A stretch of 64,000 bases of DNA from Pseudomonas sp. R76 (GCF_009834565.1 NZ_CP019428.1:5580001-5644000), one strand, 5' to 3'. Counted from the first letter of the stretch, positions 32,218 through 39,721 are shown. The notes: a model not told the origin generated them from the letters alone. Made by a program: numbers and translations.

Positions 32218-32547
32218 ATGGAATTGACGCTGGAAGCTGTTGCGCTTTTTGCTCTCAAGCTGGTGCATGAGGCCGAAGGCGCGAGCCCGATTCTGCGGGA
32301 CGATCTGGTGATGGATGGGTATGAGCGCGAGGTGTTTGGGTTGTTGGTGCGCCAAGGGGATTTGGCCACGATTCAACGCAAACTTAATGAATGCATTGCC
32401 CAGGCAATGACTACTTTAGGCGGTGCCGACACCGTACTCGGGCGCGAGCTGCATAAGCTGGCCGCCGCTGTGCAGCAGGTCCGCAGCCTTGATGAGCTAA
32501 GCCCGCCGCTGACCACCCTCCAGGGCTATCTGAAAGATATCCAGTGA
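32218..32547 (+). CDS. Hypothetical protein (109 aa)
   Basis: A small, mainly helical protein (MELTLEAVALFALKLVHEAEG) without signal peptide or TM segment. GAGGAG lies 8 bases before the ATG, so it is very likely translated. The last 51 bp overlap the 3' end of the convergent LysE-type gene. I do not recognise a family. Its position behind tRNA-Leu may be of interest because tRNA ends are common integration points, but no integrase or att repeat is visible. Confidence 0.65.
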   Translation: MELTLEAVALFALKLVHEAEGASPILRDDLVMDGYEREVFGLLVRQGDLATIQRKLNECIAQAMTTLGGADTVLGRELHKLAAAVQQVRSLDELSPPLTTLQGYLKDIQ

Positions 32548-33156
32548 ATCAACGATCAACATGCCGGCCAGGTAAACCATCAGCACTGCAACGCCAGCGT
32601 CCAAACATCGCCACACCACGGGTGCGCGAAACAGCCAGGTCAAACGCTGGCATCCCAGCGCCAACAGCACAAACCACACCAACGACGCTGTCATCGCGCC
32701 TGTCGCGAACAGCGCTTGTTGGCCTGCGGGTTTGGCCGCACCGATAGAGCCGATCAGCACCACCGTATCCAGCCAGGCATAGGGGTCGGCGAAGCCGAGC
32801 ACCATTGCCGTGCGTAACAGCCCGCGTTGTGAATTGCCGCCTTGAGTGTCCGGCATGGACTGGTTGCGGATGCAGGCCAGCAAGCGCTGACCACCGAACC
32901 ACAACAGATAGGCCGCGCCAGACAAGAGCAATAGCGCCATCACCGCCGGCCAACTTTCCAGTACTGACCCTAACCCCGTGACGCCGATAGCGATCAGGAG
33001 GACATCGGCCAGCACACAAATAGCGACCACCCACCAGATGGGACCACGGCCGACACCTTGGCGGATCACCAAGGTGTCTTTTGGGCCGGGGGCCGCGAAC
33101 AGTCCGATGCCCAGGAGCAAGCCTTCGAGGTACAGGGCGTTGAAGTGTGGAAACAT
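32497..33156 (-). CDS. LysE/ArgO-family amino-acid exporter
   Basis: A 219-aa inner-membrane protein with six predicted TM helices and the family N-terminal motif FAAPGPKDTLVIRQG. LysE/ArgO members export basic amino acids. The APGP motif is present, but the substrate is not evident. The 3' end overlaps the convergent hypothetical gene by 51 bp. Confidence 0.85.
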   Translation of the reverse strand: MFPHFNALYLEGLLLGIGLFAAPGPKDTLVIRQGVGRGPIWWVVAICVLADVLLIAIGVTGLGSVLESWPAVMALLLLSGAAYLLWFGGQRLLACIRNQSMPDTQGGNSQRGLLRTAMVLGFADPYAWLDTVVLIGSIGAAKPAGQQALFATGAMTASLVWFVLLALGCQRLTWLFRAPVVWRCLDAGVAVLMVYLAGMLIVDSLDIFQIALEGGQRRA

Positions 33157-33180
33157 GGAATGTTCGAACCCGCACGGCGA

Positions 33181-33987
33181 TTAAAGAAGTTGGATAGGCT
33201 GATTGCCGAAACCGGTATGACGCGCGTTGACGGCGCCGTTCAGGTCAATGGGTTTGCGGCGGAAAAAGCTGGTTGGCAGCTGCTCCGGGCTCGGATTTGC
33301 AAAGTAAATCAACGAGCTTCTGGCGACCGGCTGTTTAGGTGCCAGCACAGCATGATAGGCAGCCGGAATGGACTGATCGGAAAGCTCGGTGAGCAAGGAG
33401 CCTGCCAGCACTGCAATCTCGCCTTCCAGGAGCCTAACCGGCTCTAACGAACCGCCCTTGACCAAGACCAGCCCTTCGCGGTTAGGCTTGATAAATGACA
33501 GCATGTGCCCATCTTCATGAGGGTCCTGAGCAAATTGACGCGCGCCGTTTGTGGCCTGAGCACCGTATACACAGAGCTGGATATAAGACGCCAACCGCAA
33601 GGGTGCTAATGGCGCAACGCCAAACTCTGCACAAATGCCGTCCATTAATCCTTGGGCGAGCTCGCTGACCTGGCGCTCAAAACTATCCACCGCGGTAAAG
33701 AACGGGCTCTGGGTGAATTCCAGATCCATTCGCTTCGACGCATGCGCGGGCCAGTAACAGAAGCGCTCACACAAGTCCGGGTGGTCTTCGATACTCGAAT
33801 ATTCAGCGCCAAAAGGGAAAAAACCGTCAGTGTCTTCGGCAAAGGAAAATGATTGCTTGGTGGTTTGGGAAATGGCCGAGTACCCATCAATGATCTTTTT
33901 GTAATCCTGCTGCATCGCATCTGAAATCTGCAGGGTGCCAAAGCCTGATCGGGCAATAGATTCACAGCACGCTTTTATCTGTTTCAT
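33181..33987 (-). CDS. 2-oxoglutarate/Fe(II)-dependent oxygenase, isopenicillin N synthase-like
   Basis: A 268-aa protein (MKQIKACCESIARSG). The double-stranded beta-helix signature is present: DPHEDGHML supplies HxD, the distal His is in AAYHAVLAPK and a following Arg-Ser (ARSSL) fits the 2-oxoglutarate carboxylate site. The N-terminal YSAISQTTKQSF region resembles the DIOX_N part of IPNS-like enzymes. Longer upstream starts lack support. It is divergent from the HTH/NBR1-Ig regulator, its probable controller. The substrate is unknown. Confidence 0.78.
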   Translation of the reverse strand: MKQIKACCESIARSGFGTLQISDAMQQDYKKIIDGYSAISQTTKQSFSFAEDTDGFFPFGAEYSSIEDHPDLCERFCYWPAHASKRMDLEFTQSPFFTAVDSFERQVSELAQGLMDGICAEFGVAPLAPLRLASYIQLCVYGAQATNGARQFAQDPHEDGHMLSFIKPNREGLVLVKGGSLEPVRLLEGEIAVLAGSLLTELSDQSIPAAYHAVLAPKQPVARSSLIYFANPSPEQLPTSFFRRKPIDLNGAVNARHTGFGNQPIQLL

Positions 33988-34218
33988 AGCTATATCCAGA
34001 GATAGTTGTAAAGGAATGCAACAAACACGAGGTCGCAAGCATGCGAGAAACCGCGACACTGGATATAGCCAATCAAAACGCGGACTATCCATGTCCTTCA
34101 CAACGTCGCTAGCAGGGTGCGAGTGTGCATGGGCCACTACCCGTTGCGGCGAGCAGGTTGTCCTTTTTGGCTAACAACGTAACGACCTTCACCAAGGACT
34201 GGGGATGAGTAATCGACT

Positions 34219-34911
34219 ATGAGCATCAAGACGCGCGACACCCTCCGAGCGCTGGTCGTACGACGCAGCCGGGAACTGGGTAAATCCATGACCATTCTGG
34301 CCAAGGAAGCCGGCATTTCCAGAACCTACCTCTACGGATTGGCGGGCGGTGCTTCCCAAGACCCATCCGTACGCACGCTGATCAAACTCGCCAAGGCGCT
34401 GCAGGTTTCTCCGCTGTTGCTGTTCCGCTATTTCGCCGACCTCGCAGGCGCGCCGGCTGACGCCAACTCACTGGCCACCACCAACCGCGCTATCAGCCTG
34501 AATGACCCGAGTGATATCGCCGTCTTCAATGCAGACGTCACCACGCCCGACCAAACCGTGGTGCTGCCCGGCGAAGTTTTTCAGAAAACCTGGGAGCTCC
34601 AGAACCTCGGCACTCGCCCCTGGCGCGGCCGCAAACTGGTGCGGGTGGACGGCGAATACGTCATCGCCCGGCGCACCGCCACGGGCGCGCCCTTGGAAGT
34701 GGTGATGGACACACACCTGCGCAGCCTGAACAACGAAATTGCCATTGCAGAAACCCTGCCCGGCCAGCCGGTGCACATCACCGTGGAATTCGCCGCGCCC
34801 AAGGAAACCTGCACCGTCACGTCGATCTGGCGGATCGAGGATGAACACGGCCAGCCCTGCTACGGCCCCGCCTTCATCCTCCACGTGATCGTCAACGTCA
34901 TGGCCCGCTGA
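34219..34911 (+). CDS. HTH (XRE) regulator fused to an NBR1-type Ig-like domain
   Basis: A 230-aa protein. Residues about 8-70 form a Cro/CI helix-turn-helix (MTILAKEAGISRTYLYGLAGG). Residues about 90-228 form an Ig-like domain of the type first described in the eukaryotic autophagy receptor NBR1. The diagnostic pattern is visible as VLPGEVFQKTWELQNLGTRPW (W-x-x-x-N-x-G-x-x-x-W) followed by alternating strands. In bacteria the domain often occurs in surface or regulatory proteins; its ligand here is unknown. It is divergent from the oxygenase gene across 231 bp. Confidence 0.8.
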   Translation: MSIKTRDTLRALVVRRSRELGKSMTILAKEAGISRTYLYGLAGGASQDPSVRTLIKLAKALQVSPLLLFRYFADLAGAPADANSLATTNRAISLNDPSDIAVFNADVTTPDQTVVLPGEVFQKTWELQNLGTRPWRGRKLVRVDGEYVIARRTATGAPLEVVMDTHLRSLNNEIAIAETLPGQPVHITVEFAAPKETCTVTSIWRIEDEHGQPCYGPAFILHVIVNVMAR

Positions 34912-34945
34912 GCACGGAACCAAACGCCGTGTTGCGACCACCCAC

Positions 34946-35581
34946 TTAGCGCCGCCCTTCAGCCGCCATACGCACGGCCAACCCCATCAACACCGAGCCC
35001 ATCACCCAACGCTGCACCACCTGCCAACCCGGCCGGGTGACGAAGAACACCGCGATGGAGCCCGCCATGATGGCAATCACCGAGTTAACGCTGACGCTGA
35101 TAGCAATCTGCGTAAAGCCCAGGATCAGCGACTGCGCCAGCACACTGCCATGGCCGTTCGGGTCAATGAACTGCGGCAACAATGACAAATACATCACCGC
35201 CACCTTGGGGTTCAGCAGGTTGGTCACAAAGCCCATCATGAACAGCTTGCGCGGGCTGTCCTGGGGCAAATTGCGAACCTGAAAGGGCGAACGGCCACCC
35301 GGCTTGACCGCCTGCCAGGCCAGGTACACCAGGTACAACGCACCGCCGAGGCGCAGCGCGTCGTACGCAAAGGGCACCGCCATCACCAATGCGGTAATGC
35401 CCAACGCCGCGCAAAACATATAAACAAGGAAACCCAACGCAACACCGCCCAGCGAAATCAACCCGGCCGTGCGGCCCTGGCAAATCGAGCGGGAAATGAG
35501 GTAAATCATGTTCGGCCCGGGCGTGAGCACCATGCCGAGTGAGATCAGGCCATAAGCAAGCCAGCTGGACAGTTCGGGCAT
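34946..35581 (-). CDS. LysE-family translocator (RhtB type)
   Basis: A 211-aa membrane protein with about six TM helices and the motif GMVLTPGPNMIYLISRS near the N-terminus. RhtB-type members export homoserine, threonine or other neutral amino acids. It is convergent with the HTH/NBR1 gene (34 bp apart). The substrate cannot be told. Confidence 0.88.
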   Translation of the reverse strand: MPELSSWLAYGLISLGMVLTPGPNMIYLISRSICQGRTAGLISLGGVALGFLVYMFCAALGITALVMAVPFAYDALRLGGALYLVYLAWQAVKPGGRSPFQVRNLPQDSPRKLFMMGFVTNLLNPKVAVMYLSLLPQFIDPNGHGSVLAQSLILGFTQIAISVSVNSVIAIMAGSIAVFFVTRPGWQVVQRWVMGSVLMGLAVRMAAEGRR

Positions 35582-35715
35582 GGTGTCGCTCCTTGAATAG
35601 TGTGCTGGGCGCCATGGTAAGGCGCTGAACAGCAGCCCGTTAGATACAGATCCACGAGCAAAACGTCATACACACACGCCGGCGCATACCGCCCCATTCA
35701 CCCAAGGACAGGCAC

Positions 35716-36087
35716 ATGATCGACTTCAACAACAAAGGCTTCTTCAAACTCAAACAAAACAACGAATACGCCGAACGCGTCTCGGCCCTGCTGCTCGACG
35801 GTGAAGAAGTGATCGACGCCTACAAAGCCATGCGCGACGGCGTAGTCTTCACCACCAAACGCATCATCGCGGTGAACGTGCAGGGGATTACCGGCAGCAA
35901 GAAGGACTTCAACTCGCTGCCGTACAAAAACATCGTCGCGTACTCAGTGGAAACGTCCGGCACATTTGATCTGGATTCGGAACTTGAGATTTACTTTTCA
36001 TCGCTGGGGAAAGTGAAGTTTGAGTTCACCGGAAAGACTTCGATTGTGGAAATCTCGCAGATCATTTCCAAGCACCTGCTGGCCTGA
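35716..36087 (+). CDS. PH domain-containing protein (bacterial PH type)
   Basis: A 123-aa soluble protein (MIDFNNKGFFKLKQNNEYA). The bacterial pleckstrin-homology fold of the YokE/bPH_3 type is suggested by RDGVVFTTKRIIAVNVQG followed by YKNIVAYSVETSG and a C-terminal helix. AAGGAC precedes the ATG, and a strong terminator follows. Function is unknown; relatives are often stress-related. Confidence 0.75.
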   Translation: MIDFNNKGFFKLKQNNEYAERVSALLLDGEEVIDAYKAMRDGVVFTTKRIIAVNVQGITGSKKDFNSLPYKNIVAYSVETSGTFDLDSELEIYFSSLGKVKFEFTGKTSIVEISQIISKHLLA

Positions 36088-36100
36088 ATTGCAGGCAAAA

Positions 36101-36130
36101 AAAAGACCTTGGCGTCCCAAGGTCTCTTTT
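36101..36130 (+). terminator. Terminator of the PH-domain gene
   Basis: Stem AGACCTTGG/CCAAGGTCT with a 4-nt loop, preceded by an A run and followed by CTTTT. Confidence 0.88.
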
Positions 36131-36169
36131 ACTGCTAAACGATTTACACGGATGTACCAAGATCAAAAT

Positions 36170-36215
36170 GTGGGAGCTGGCTTGTCGGGTCGCCGCATCG
36201 CTGCGAAGACGCCAG
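36170..36215 (+). repeat. REP singlet
   Basis: One GTGGGAGCTGGCTTGTCGGG half followed by a small hairpin (GTCGCCGCATCGCTGCGAAGAC). No inverted partner, unlike the REPINs elsewhere in the window. Confidence 0.7.
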
Positions 36216-36239
36216 CCCAAACACCATCACCTCACCCGC

Positions 36240-36548
36240 CTACACACCAACAGCCTCCCCCTCCTCCATCACCCCATTCGGCAACATCCCATTCGCCAAA
36301 TCATCCACCACCGCCTTCGCCATCTCCCCCAAATAATGCGCTGCCCAGGCGTAACGGTCCGCGCTCTTGTCCATGGCGGCATCCAACGCGAGCATTTTGG
36401 AACAGTGAAGTAGTTCTGAAGCATGTTCCAGGGCATCGCGGATGGGTACGCCGGAGTTGACGCGGAATAGGCGGTGGAGGTCGGGCTGTTGGCCGCAGGT
36501 GGAGAAGGTGATGATGCCGAGGGTTTTGTTGAGGGGTGGGTTGATCAT
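36240..36548 (-). CDS. DUF3077 family protein
   Basis: A 102-aa protein (MINPPLNKTLGIITF). The pattern of a short variable N-terminus, then LFRVNSGVPIRDALEHASELL and WAAHYLGEMAKAVVDD, is that of the Pseudomonas-specific DUF3077 group as I recall it. No signal peptide. GGAGGT precedes the ATG, which overlaps the TGA of an upstream 24-codon ORF, so translation is coupled. It lies downstream of a C4-type antisense RNA that may control its expression. Molecular function is unknown. Confidence 0.7.
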   Translation of the reverse strand: MINPPLNKTLGIITFSTCGQQPDLHRLFRVNSGVPIRDALEHASELLHCSKMLALDAAMDKSADRYAWAAHYLGEMAKAVVDDLANGMLPNGVMEEGEAVGV

Positions 36549-36619
36549 TGGGCACCTCCGTTAGGTGCCAAAGCACAAAAGACAGAAAGGTCAAAAACAA
36601 GCATGTCGTGATAAGTCAT
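36545..36619 (-). CDS. 24-aa ORF coupled to the DUF3077 gene
   Basis: Encodes MTYHDMLVFDLSVFC...NGGAQ. GGGAG lies eight bases before the ATG, and its TGA overlaps the DUF3077 ATG. The putative Shine-Dalgarno lies next to a box (GGTATGGG) complementary to the C4-type RNA, so translation of this ORF is the likely regulated step. It may start five codons earlier (MGDAP). In the same frame the reading frame stays open back to 36892, through the RNA element. Confidence 0.5.
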   Translation of the reverse strand: MTYHDMLVFDLSVFCALAPNGGAQ

Positions 36620-36629
36620 CGGTGCATCT

Positions 36630-36682
36630 CCCATACCTAATTGGAGCTGCCACGTTCGTTTCCAAGCGAATGGGTGGCAGCT
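36630..36682 (-). promoter_or_regulatory. Downstream target module of the C4-type RNA
   Basis: Minus strand: AGCTGCCAC/GTGGCAGCT stem enclosing TTCG-CTTGGAAA-CGAA, then ATTAGGTATGGGAG. The inner stem differs from the upstream copy in both arms but keeps pairing, and the loop is identical. The outer AGCTGCC arm also closes the C4 stem, so the two folds are mutually exclusive. Confidence 0.6.
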
Positions 36683-36749
36683 GTACGCAGGTTGGAAAAC
36701 CGGGGGTATAGGTCCCGGCAGGACCGAAGTCCTCCCGCGCACAGCCGCC
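36676..36749 (-). ncRNA. C4-type antisense RNA
   Basis: About 74 nt on the minus strand. A 12-bp closing stem GGCGGCTGTGCG/CGTACAGCTGCC (two wobbles) encloses an AGGAC-TTCG-GTCCT hairpin and an unpaired part holding two boxes, CCTATACC and GGTTTTCCAACC. Both boxes are complementary to target boxes upstream (36809-36832) and downstream (36630-36666). This matches the known logic of C4 RNA of phages P1/P7: about 77 nt, with a' and b' boxes that pair with flanking a and b sequences to hide a Shine-Dalgarno. Family assignment is by structure only. Confidence 0.7.
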
Positions 36750-36808
36750 ATTACACAAAATCGCAGGCAAAAAAAAGCGCCTGTAATCGTGTTTGGGGCG
36801 CTGGTGCG

Positions 36809-36838
36809 CCTATACCTAATCGGGTTTCCAAGCCCGGT
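36809..36838 (-). promoter_or_regulatory. Upstream target module of the C4-type RNA
   Basis: Minus strand: hairpin CGGG-CTTGGAAA-CCCG followed by ATTAGGTATAGG. The CTTGGAAA loop and GGTATAGG are complementary to the two boxes of the antisense RNA. Confidence 0.6.
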
Positions 36839-37035
36839 CGCTGATTTTGCAGCAACGGTAAAAAGGGTACCTTGATGAGCTAAAGGGCACAAGCAAGTTC
36901 GCTTCCTGCTTTAGTCCGATTATATGTCACAAGAAATTGGCCGCGGGTCATGGAAGCAGAAAGCCACACCAATCCCTTGCGTCTCGCAGGCACAACGGCG
37001 AGGATTAGGAAATACAAAAAACCAAGGAGGGCCAG

Positions 37036-37176
37036 ATGAACAAAAAAAACACATTAATATTAAGCACTGCAAATCTTTCACCCAACTTTGAAAATTTAAT
37101 ACCACCACACTATCGATTTCTTCGAAGCAAAGAAAACGACATGCAAAAACTCTCAAAAAAAAGAAATAAAAAATGA
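37036..37176 (+). CDS. 46-aa basic peptide, first gene of the GGDEF operon
   Basis: Encodes MNKKNTLILSTANLSPNFEN and ends KKRNKK; rich in Lys and Asn, with no membrane segment. AGGAGGG lies five bases before the ATG, and the TGA overlaps the ATG of the GGDEF gene (ATGA), a strong sign of translation and coupling. It could be a functional microprotein or only a coupling leader. No family recognised. AT-rich like the two genes that follow. Confidence 0.55.
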   Translation: MNKKNTLILSTANLSPNFENLIPPHYRFLRSKENDMQKLSKKRNKK

Positions 37177-38129
37177 AACTTGACAAAATAATTGCACTGA
37201 AAATTGAATTCGATAGAGAGTTAGCCTCCCAAAATATAACGTGCAAACTTCATTATAAGGATGATAACCAATGGAAAGAGCTAGGTGGTCCACCACCGAG
37301 CTCGCAAGTTATTCAAAATCTCGAAAAATCCATAAGCGAGGTCGTGGCACATCACTCCCCTAGTAGTTTAACAGCCCGCTATTATTTGCAAACATACAAT
37401 GCAACCGTATCACTTTCTTTTGCGAAGTCTCCCAGACTGGAAACCAGAAAAAAATACAGAGACTTAATTGAAAGAATACAGGAGAGCGCCTCTAACGCCT
37501 ACAGAGTATCTCATCACGCACTTACGCACTTGCTTGCAAAAGAAGCTTTCCGAGAAGAACTTCGAACAACACTTGAAAAAATAAGTGGCAAGCAGTCCTC
37601 CGACATTGCGCTTCAAGAGAGTAAGCATACAAAAATTCTCGCTGTATTTGCTTTAGATATAGACTACTTCAAACAAGTAAACGATACGTGGGGTCACCTC
37701 TACGGCGATCAGGTTCTAAAAGCGTTCGGCAGACGTTTAGAAAAATGTGCAACCTTGATACAAGCTCAATCTCCCGACACGCTTATTCACATAGGTCATC
37801 CTTCAGGTGAAGAGTACCTCATAACTATTTCCGCGAATGCCCCCCGCGACCAATTTGTCATTTGGGCTAACCAATTCAGATCATCAATATGTGACGAAAT
37901 TCTTCCAAGTGACGACGAGTGGCAATGGTTATCTAAAAGCGACAACCTTTCAGCGCTTACAGCCCCTCCGACAACAGAGCGCGGAGTATCTACGAGCATA
38001 GGAATTGCGTTCCACTCGAGTATATCCAAAGCAGATCTAAGTACTGATCCAACTGCGGAGCTTTTAGACTTGGCTGATACAGCTCTATATAGAGCAAAAG
38101 CTGCAGGCAGAAACCAAGTAATACTTTAA
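37173..38129 (+). CDS. GGDEF-domain protein with a divergent SGEEY active site
   Basis: A 318-aa soluble protein. Residues 1-115 are an unrecognised helical/beta region. The GGDEF fold begins at HALTHLLAKEAFREEL (about 115) and continues with ALDIDYFKQVNDTWGHLYGDQVL (metal Asp about 162 and the N/D nucleotide contacts), then SGEEY (211-215) in place of GGDEF. STSIGIAF and the terminal ADTALYRAKAAGRNQV complete it. No I-site RxxD at the usual place. The second and third acidic residues (EE) are kept, so catalysis is possible; S for the first G occurs in some active cyclases. Extra residues occur before SIGIA (about 240-270). Base composition is much more AT-rich than the core genes. Middle gene of a coupled three-gene unit. 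Confidence 0.8.
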   Translation: MKLDKIIALKIEFDRELASQNITCKLHYKDDNQWKELGGPPPSSQVIQNLEKSISEVVAHHSPSSLTARYYLQTYNATVSLSFAKSPRLETRKKYRDLIERIQESASNAYRVSHHALTHLLAKEAFREELRTTLEKISGKQSSDIALQESKHTKILAVFALDIDYFKQVNDTWGHLYGDQVLKAFGRRLEKCATLIQAQSPDTLIHIGHPSGEEYLITISANAPRDQFVIWANQFRSSICDEILPSDDEWQWLSKSDNLSALTAPPTTERGVSTSIGIAFHSSISKADLSTDPTAELLDLADTALYRAKAAGRNQVIL

Positions 38130-38183
38130 GATGAAATCCTATCTTCTTGCGGAAGAATTTTAGAGCAAAATCCCCATACGGGT

Positions 38184-39467
38184 GTGATTGCTATAGATAT
38201 AGGATCAAATGTTGGAGTTCTCGTCGGCCAAGAGTTCAAAGTATTTCATCCTACCTTCAGTGGAAAAATGAAATTCTCAGTAAATGATGGCAGAACAACT
38301 AGAACCTTAGGAACTTATCCAAGGGTTGAAAGCGCCAGAATAACAGTCTTCAATTCTCAGCCTGAAATATCATTCGCGGTAATAGATAGCACTGATGAAG
38401 TTTATCTTAACCTTGAGCCGGGCTGCCATTTAGAGGCTATTCCAGCAGGAAGTATTGGCCACCTGCTGTCTAACGCATCAAAATACTTCGCTTCGCCCCA
38501 CGATACTTTGAAAACAGGCGACATAAACTCTCTACAAGAGTTTATAGCATCCTCAACAAAAGAAGCGTTTCCCTTTGCAACTGTAATCAGATTCACTCGC
38601 GAGCCTGACTATCTAAAAAAATATGGCACCGCTGCTCTCAACAAAGCTCTTGCCAAACTATATAGATGCGCACAATCCGAATTCACTCATTCCAATTTAA
38701 TTGCAATACTCGACACTGGATCGATTTGCATAGTAGGGCCAGATAGCAATTATAGCGAAAAGAAAATATCAAATATAATTAAAGAAATAAATTCAGACCT
38801 GCCGAGCCTTGAAGTTATTGCTGGCATCTGCTGCAACAATGACGTAACAGAATGGAAAGAACTAACCAATTCCAAAATCGACAAAAAAGGAATAATCGAA
38901 TTAGCTAGATTTTCCGCTTCTGAAAAAACAAAAAATCAGAGCAACTCAATTATCCACTTCACCTTAAACACAACCATCCTGATACTTCAAGAACTACATA
39001 AGACGCAACTATTAGAAACGGCTTACACAGACTTCAAGAGACTTGTAACTTTGGGGGTCGATGCCGCACCAATATATAACCTAGGAGGACTTTTAGCATC
39101 CGGTCTAGGAATGCCACTAAAATCATTAGAAAATTATCATGCCGCATGCCAGAAGGACCCAACCCTAACCACTTACAAGACAAATTATGCAACTGCCGCA
39201 CTTAAGCTTGATGAAGTAGAACTTGGATTGAAAGTTCTCAACACTCTTACCGACGCGGATATAGAAAACATTTACAAAGCACACCCTTACGGATTTTTTG
39301 CATACACCGCGCTATTAGCAAAAGCAAAGCTATATAACTCTCCGGCATTCAACGAAAGCAGATTCAAATTAATGGCAGAGAGAGCTATATCCCTGACTGA
39401 AATTTCAGGCCAACTCCAAAGTTCCACAACAGCCATCCAACAAGCAATGACATTTCCAAATAATTAG
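38184..39467 (+). CDS. TPR protein with apparent degenerate GGDEF-like fold, partner of the cyclase
   Basis: 427 aa from a GTG start. Residues 1-95 look beta-rich (VGVLVGQEFKVFHPTF). Residues about 115-250 follow the order of a GGDEF fold: FATVIRF, then DYLKKYGTAALNKAL, then LIAILDTGSICIVGPDSN where TGSIC sits at the active-site turn, then VIAGICCNND and GIIELARFSASEK. All catalytic acids are missing, so it would be a pseudo-cyclase or nucleotide sensor (my inference from pattern only). Residues about 290-400 contain TPR-like helices (AAPIYNLGGLLASGLG). The start is doubtful: no Shine-Dalgarno, and the frame is open back to 38130 next to an ATG ORF in another frame. Confidence 0.6.
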   Translation: MIAIDIGSNVGVLVGQEFKVFHPTFSGKMKFSVNDGRTTRTLGTYPRVESARITVFNSQPEISFAVIDSTDEVYLNLEPGCHLEAIPAGSIGHLLSNASKYFASPHDTLKTGDINSLQEFIASSTKEAFPFATVIRFTREPDYLKKYGTAALNKALAKLYRCAQSEFTHSNLIAILDTGSICIVGPDSNYSEKKISNIIKEINSDLPSLEVIAGICCNNDVTEWKELTNSKIDKKGIIELARFSASEKTKNQSNSIIHFTLNTTILILQELHKTQLLETAYTDFKRLVTLGVDAAPIYNLGGLLASGLGMPLKSLENYHAACQKDPTLTTYKTNYATAALKLDEVELGLKVLNTLTDADIENIYKAHPYGFFAYTALLAKAKLYNSPAFNESRFKLMAERAISLTEISGQLQSSTTAIQQAMTFPNN

Positions 39468-39487
39468 CGCCAGTCTAAGTTACAACC

Positions 39488-39525
39488 AAGGGCGGAGCTC
39501 ATTAAATCATGACACGCCCTTTTCC
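39488..39525 (+). terminator. Probable terminator of the GGDEF-TPR operon
   Basis: AAGGGCG/CGCCCTT stem with a 20-nt loop followed by TTCCC, 20 bp after the stop. From here to 39721 I see no convincing gene. Confidence 0.5.
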
Positions 39526-39721
39526 CTCTAAAAACCGGGAGAGAATTATTCGCTATAATAGAGTGTCACGCCATTCTCTATCGACTAACACTCTTAACGA
39601 CTTCACATCCACCAAAAAATATATCATCTTCTCCTTTTTAACAATGCAGTTCAAACGAGCAAATCGAACTCGCCGCTGCCAATCAAGTTTAAAAGCTCAA
39701 TCTCCTGCTAACCGACCTTAA

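Noticed and set aside
32039..32547. Genomic island integrated at tRNA-Leu
   Set aside because: No integrase gene and no second copy of the tRNA 3' end found within the window.
36545..36892. 115-codon frame covering the C4-type RNA as a protein gene
   Set aside because: It is explained by RNA structure rather than coding pattern, and only the last 24-29 codons have a ribosome-binding site.
36950..37039. 29-codon ORF ending in ATGA at the start of the 46-aa peptide gene
   Set aside because: No ribosome-binding site, and it overlaps another open frame. The ATGA overlap may be chance.
36924..37091. 55-codon ORF (MSQEIGRGSW...) overlapping the 46-aa peptide gene in another frame
   Set aside because: No ribosome-binding site. 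It overlaps the frame that has AGGAGGG and ATGA coupling to the cyclase gene. Kept only as an alternative.
37173..38129. Cyclase of the CRISPR-polymerase-like (mCpol/Cas10) class
   Set aside because: The start of the domain (LTHLLAKEAF) and its end (ADTALYRAKAAGR) are those of ordinary GGDEF domains, and no CARF, TM-effector or other typical partner is adjacent.
39509..39721. 70-codon ORF between the TPR gene and the immunity candidate
   Set aside because: No Shine-Dalgarno, no recognisable pattern, and it begins inside the probable terminator.
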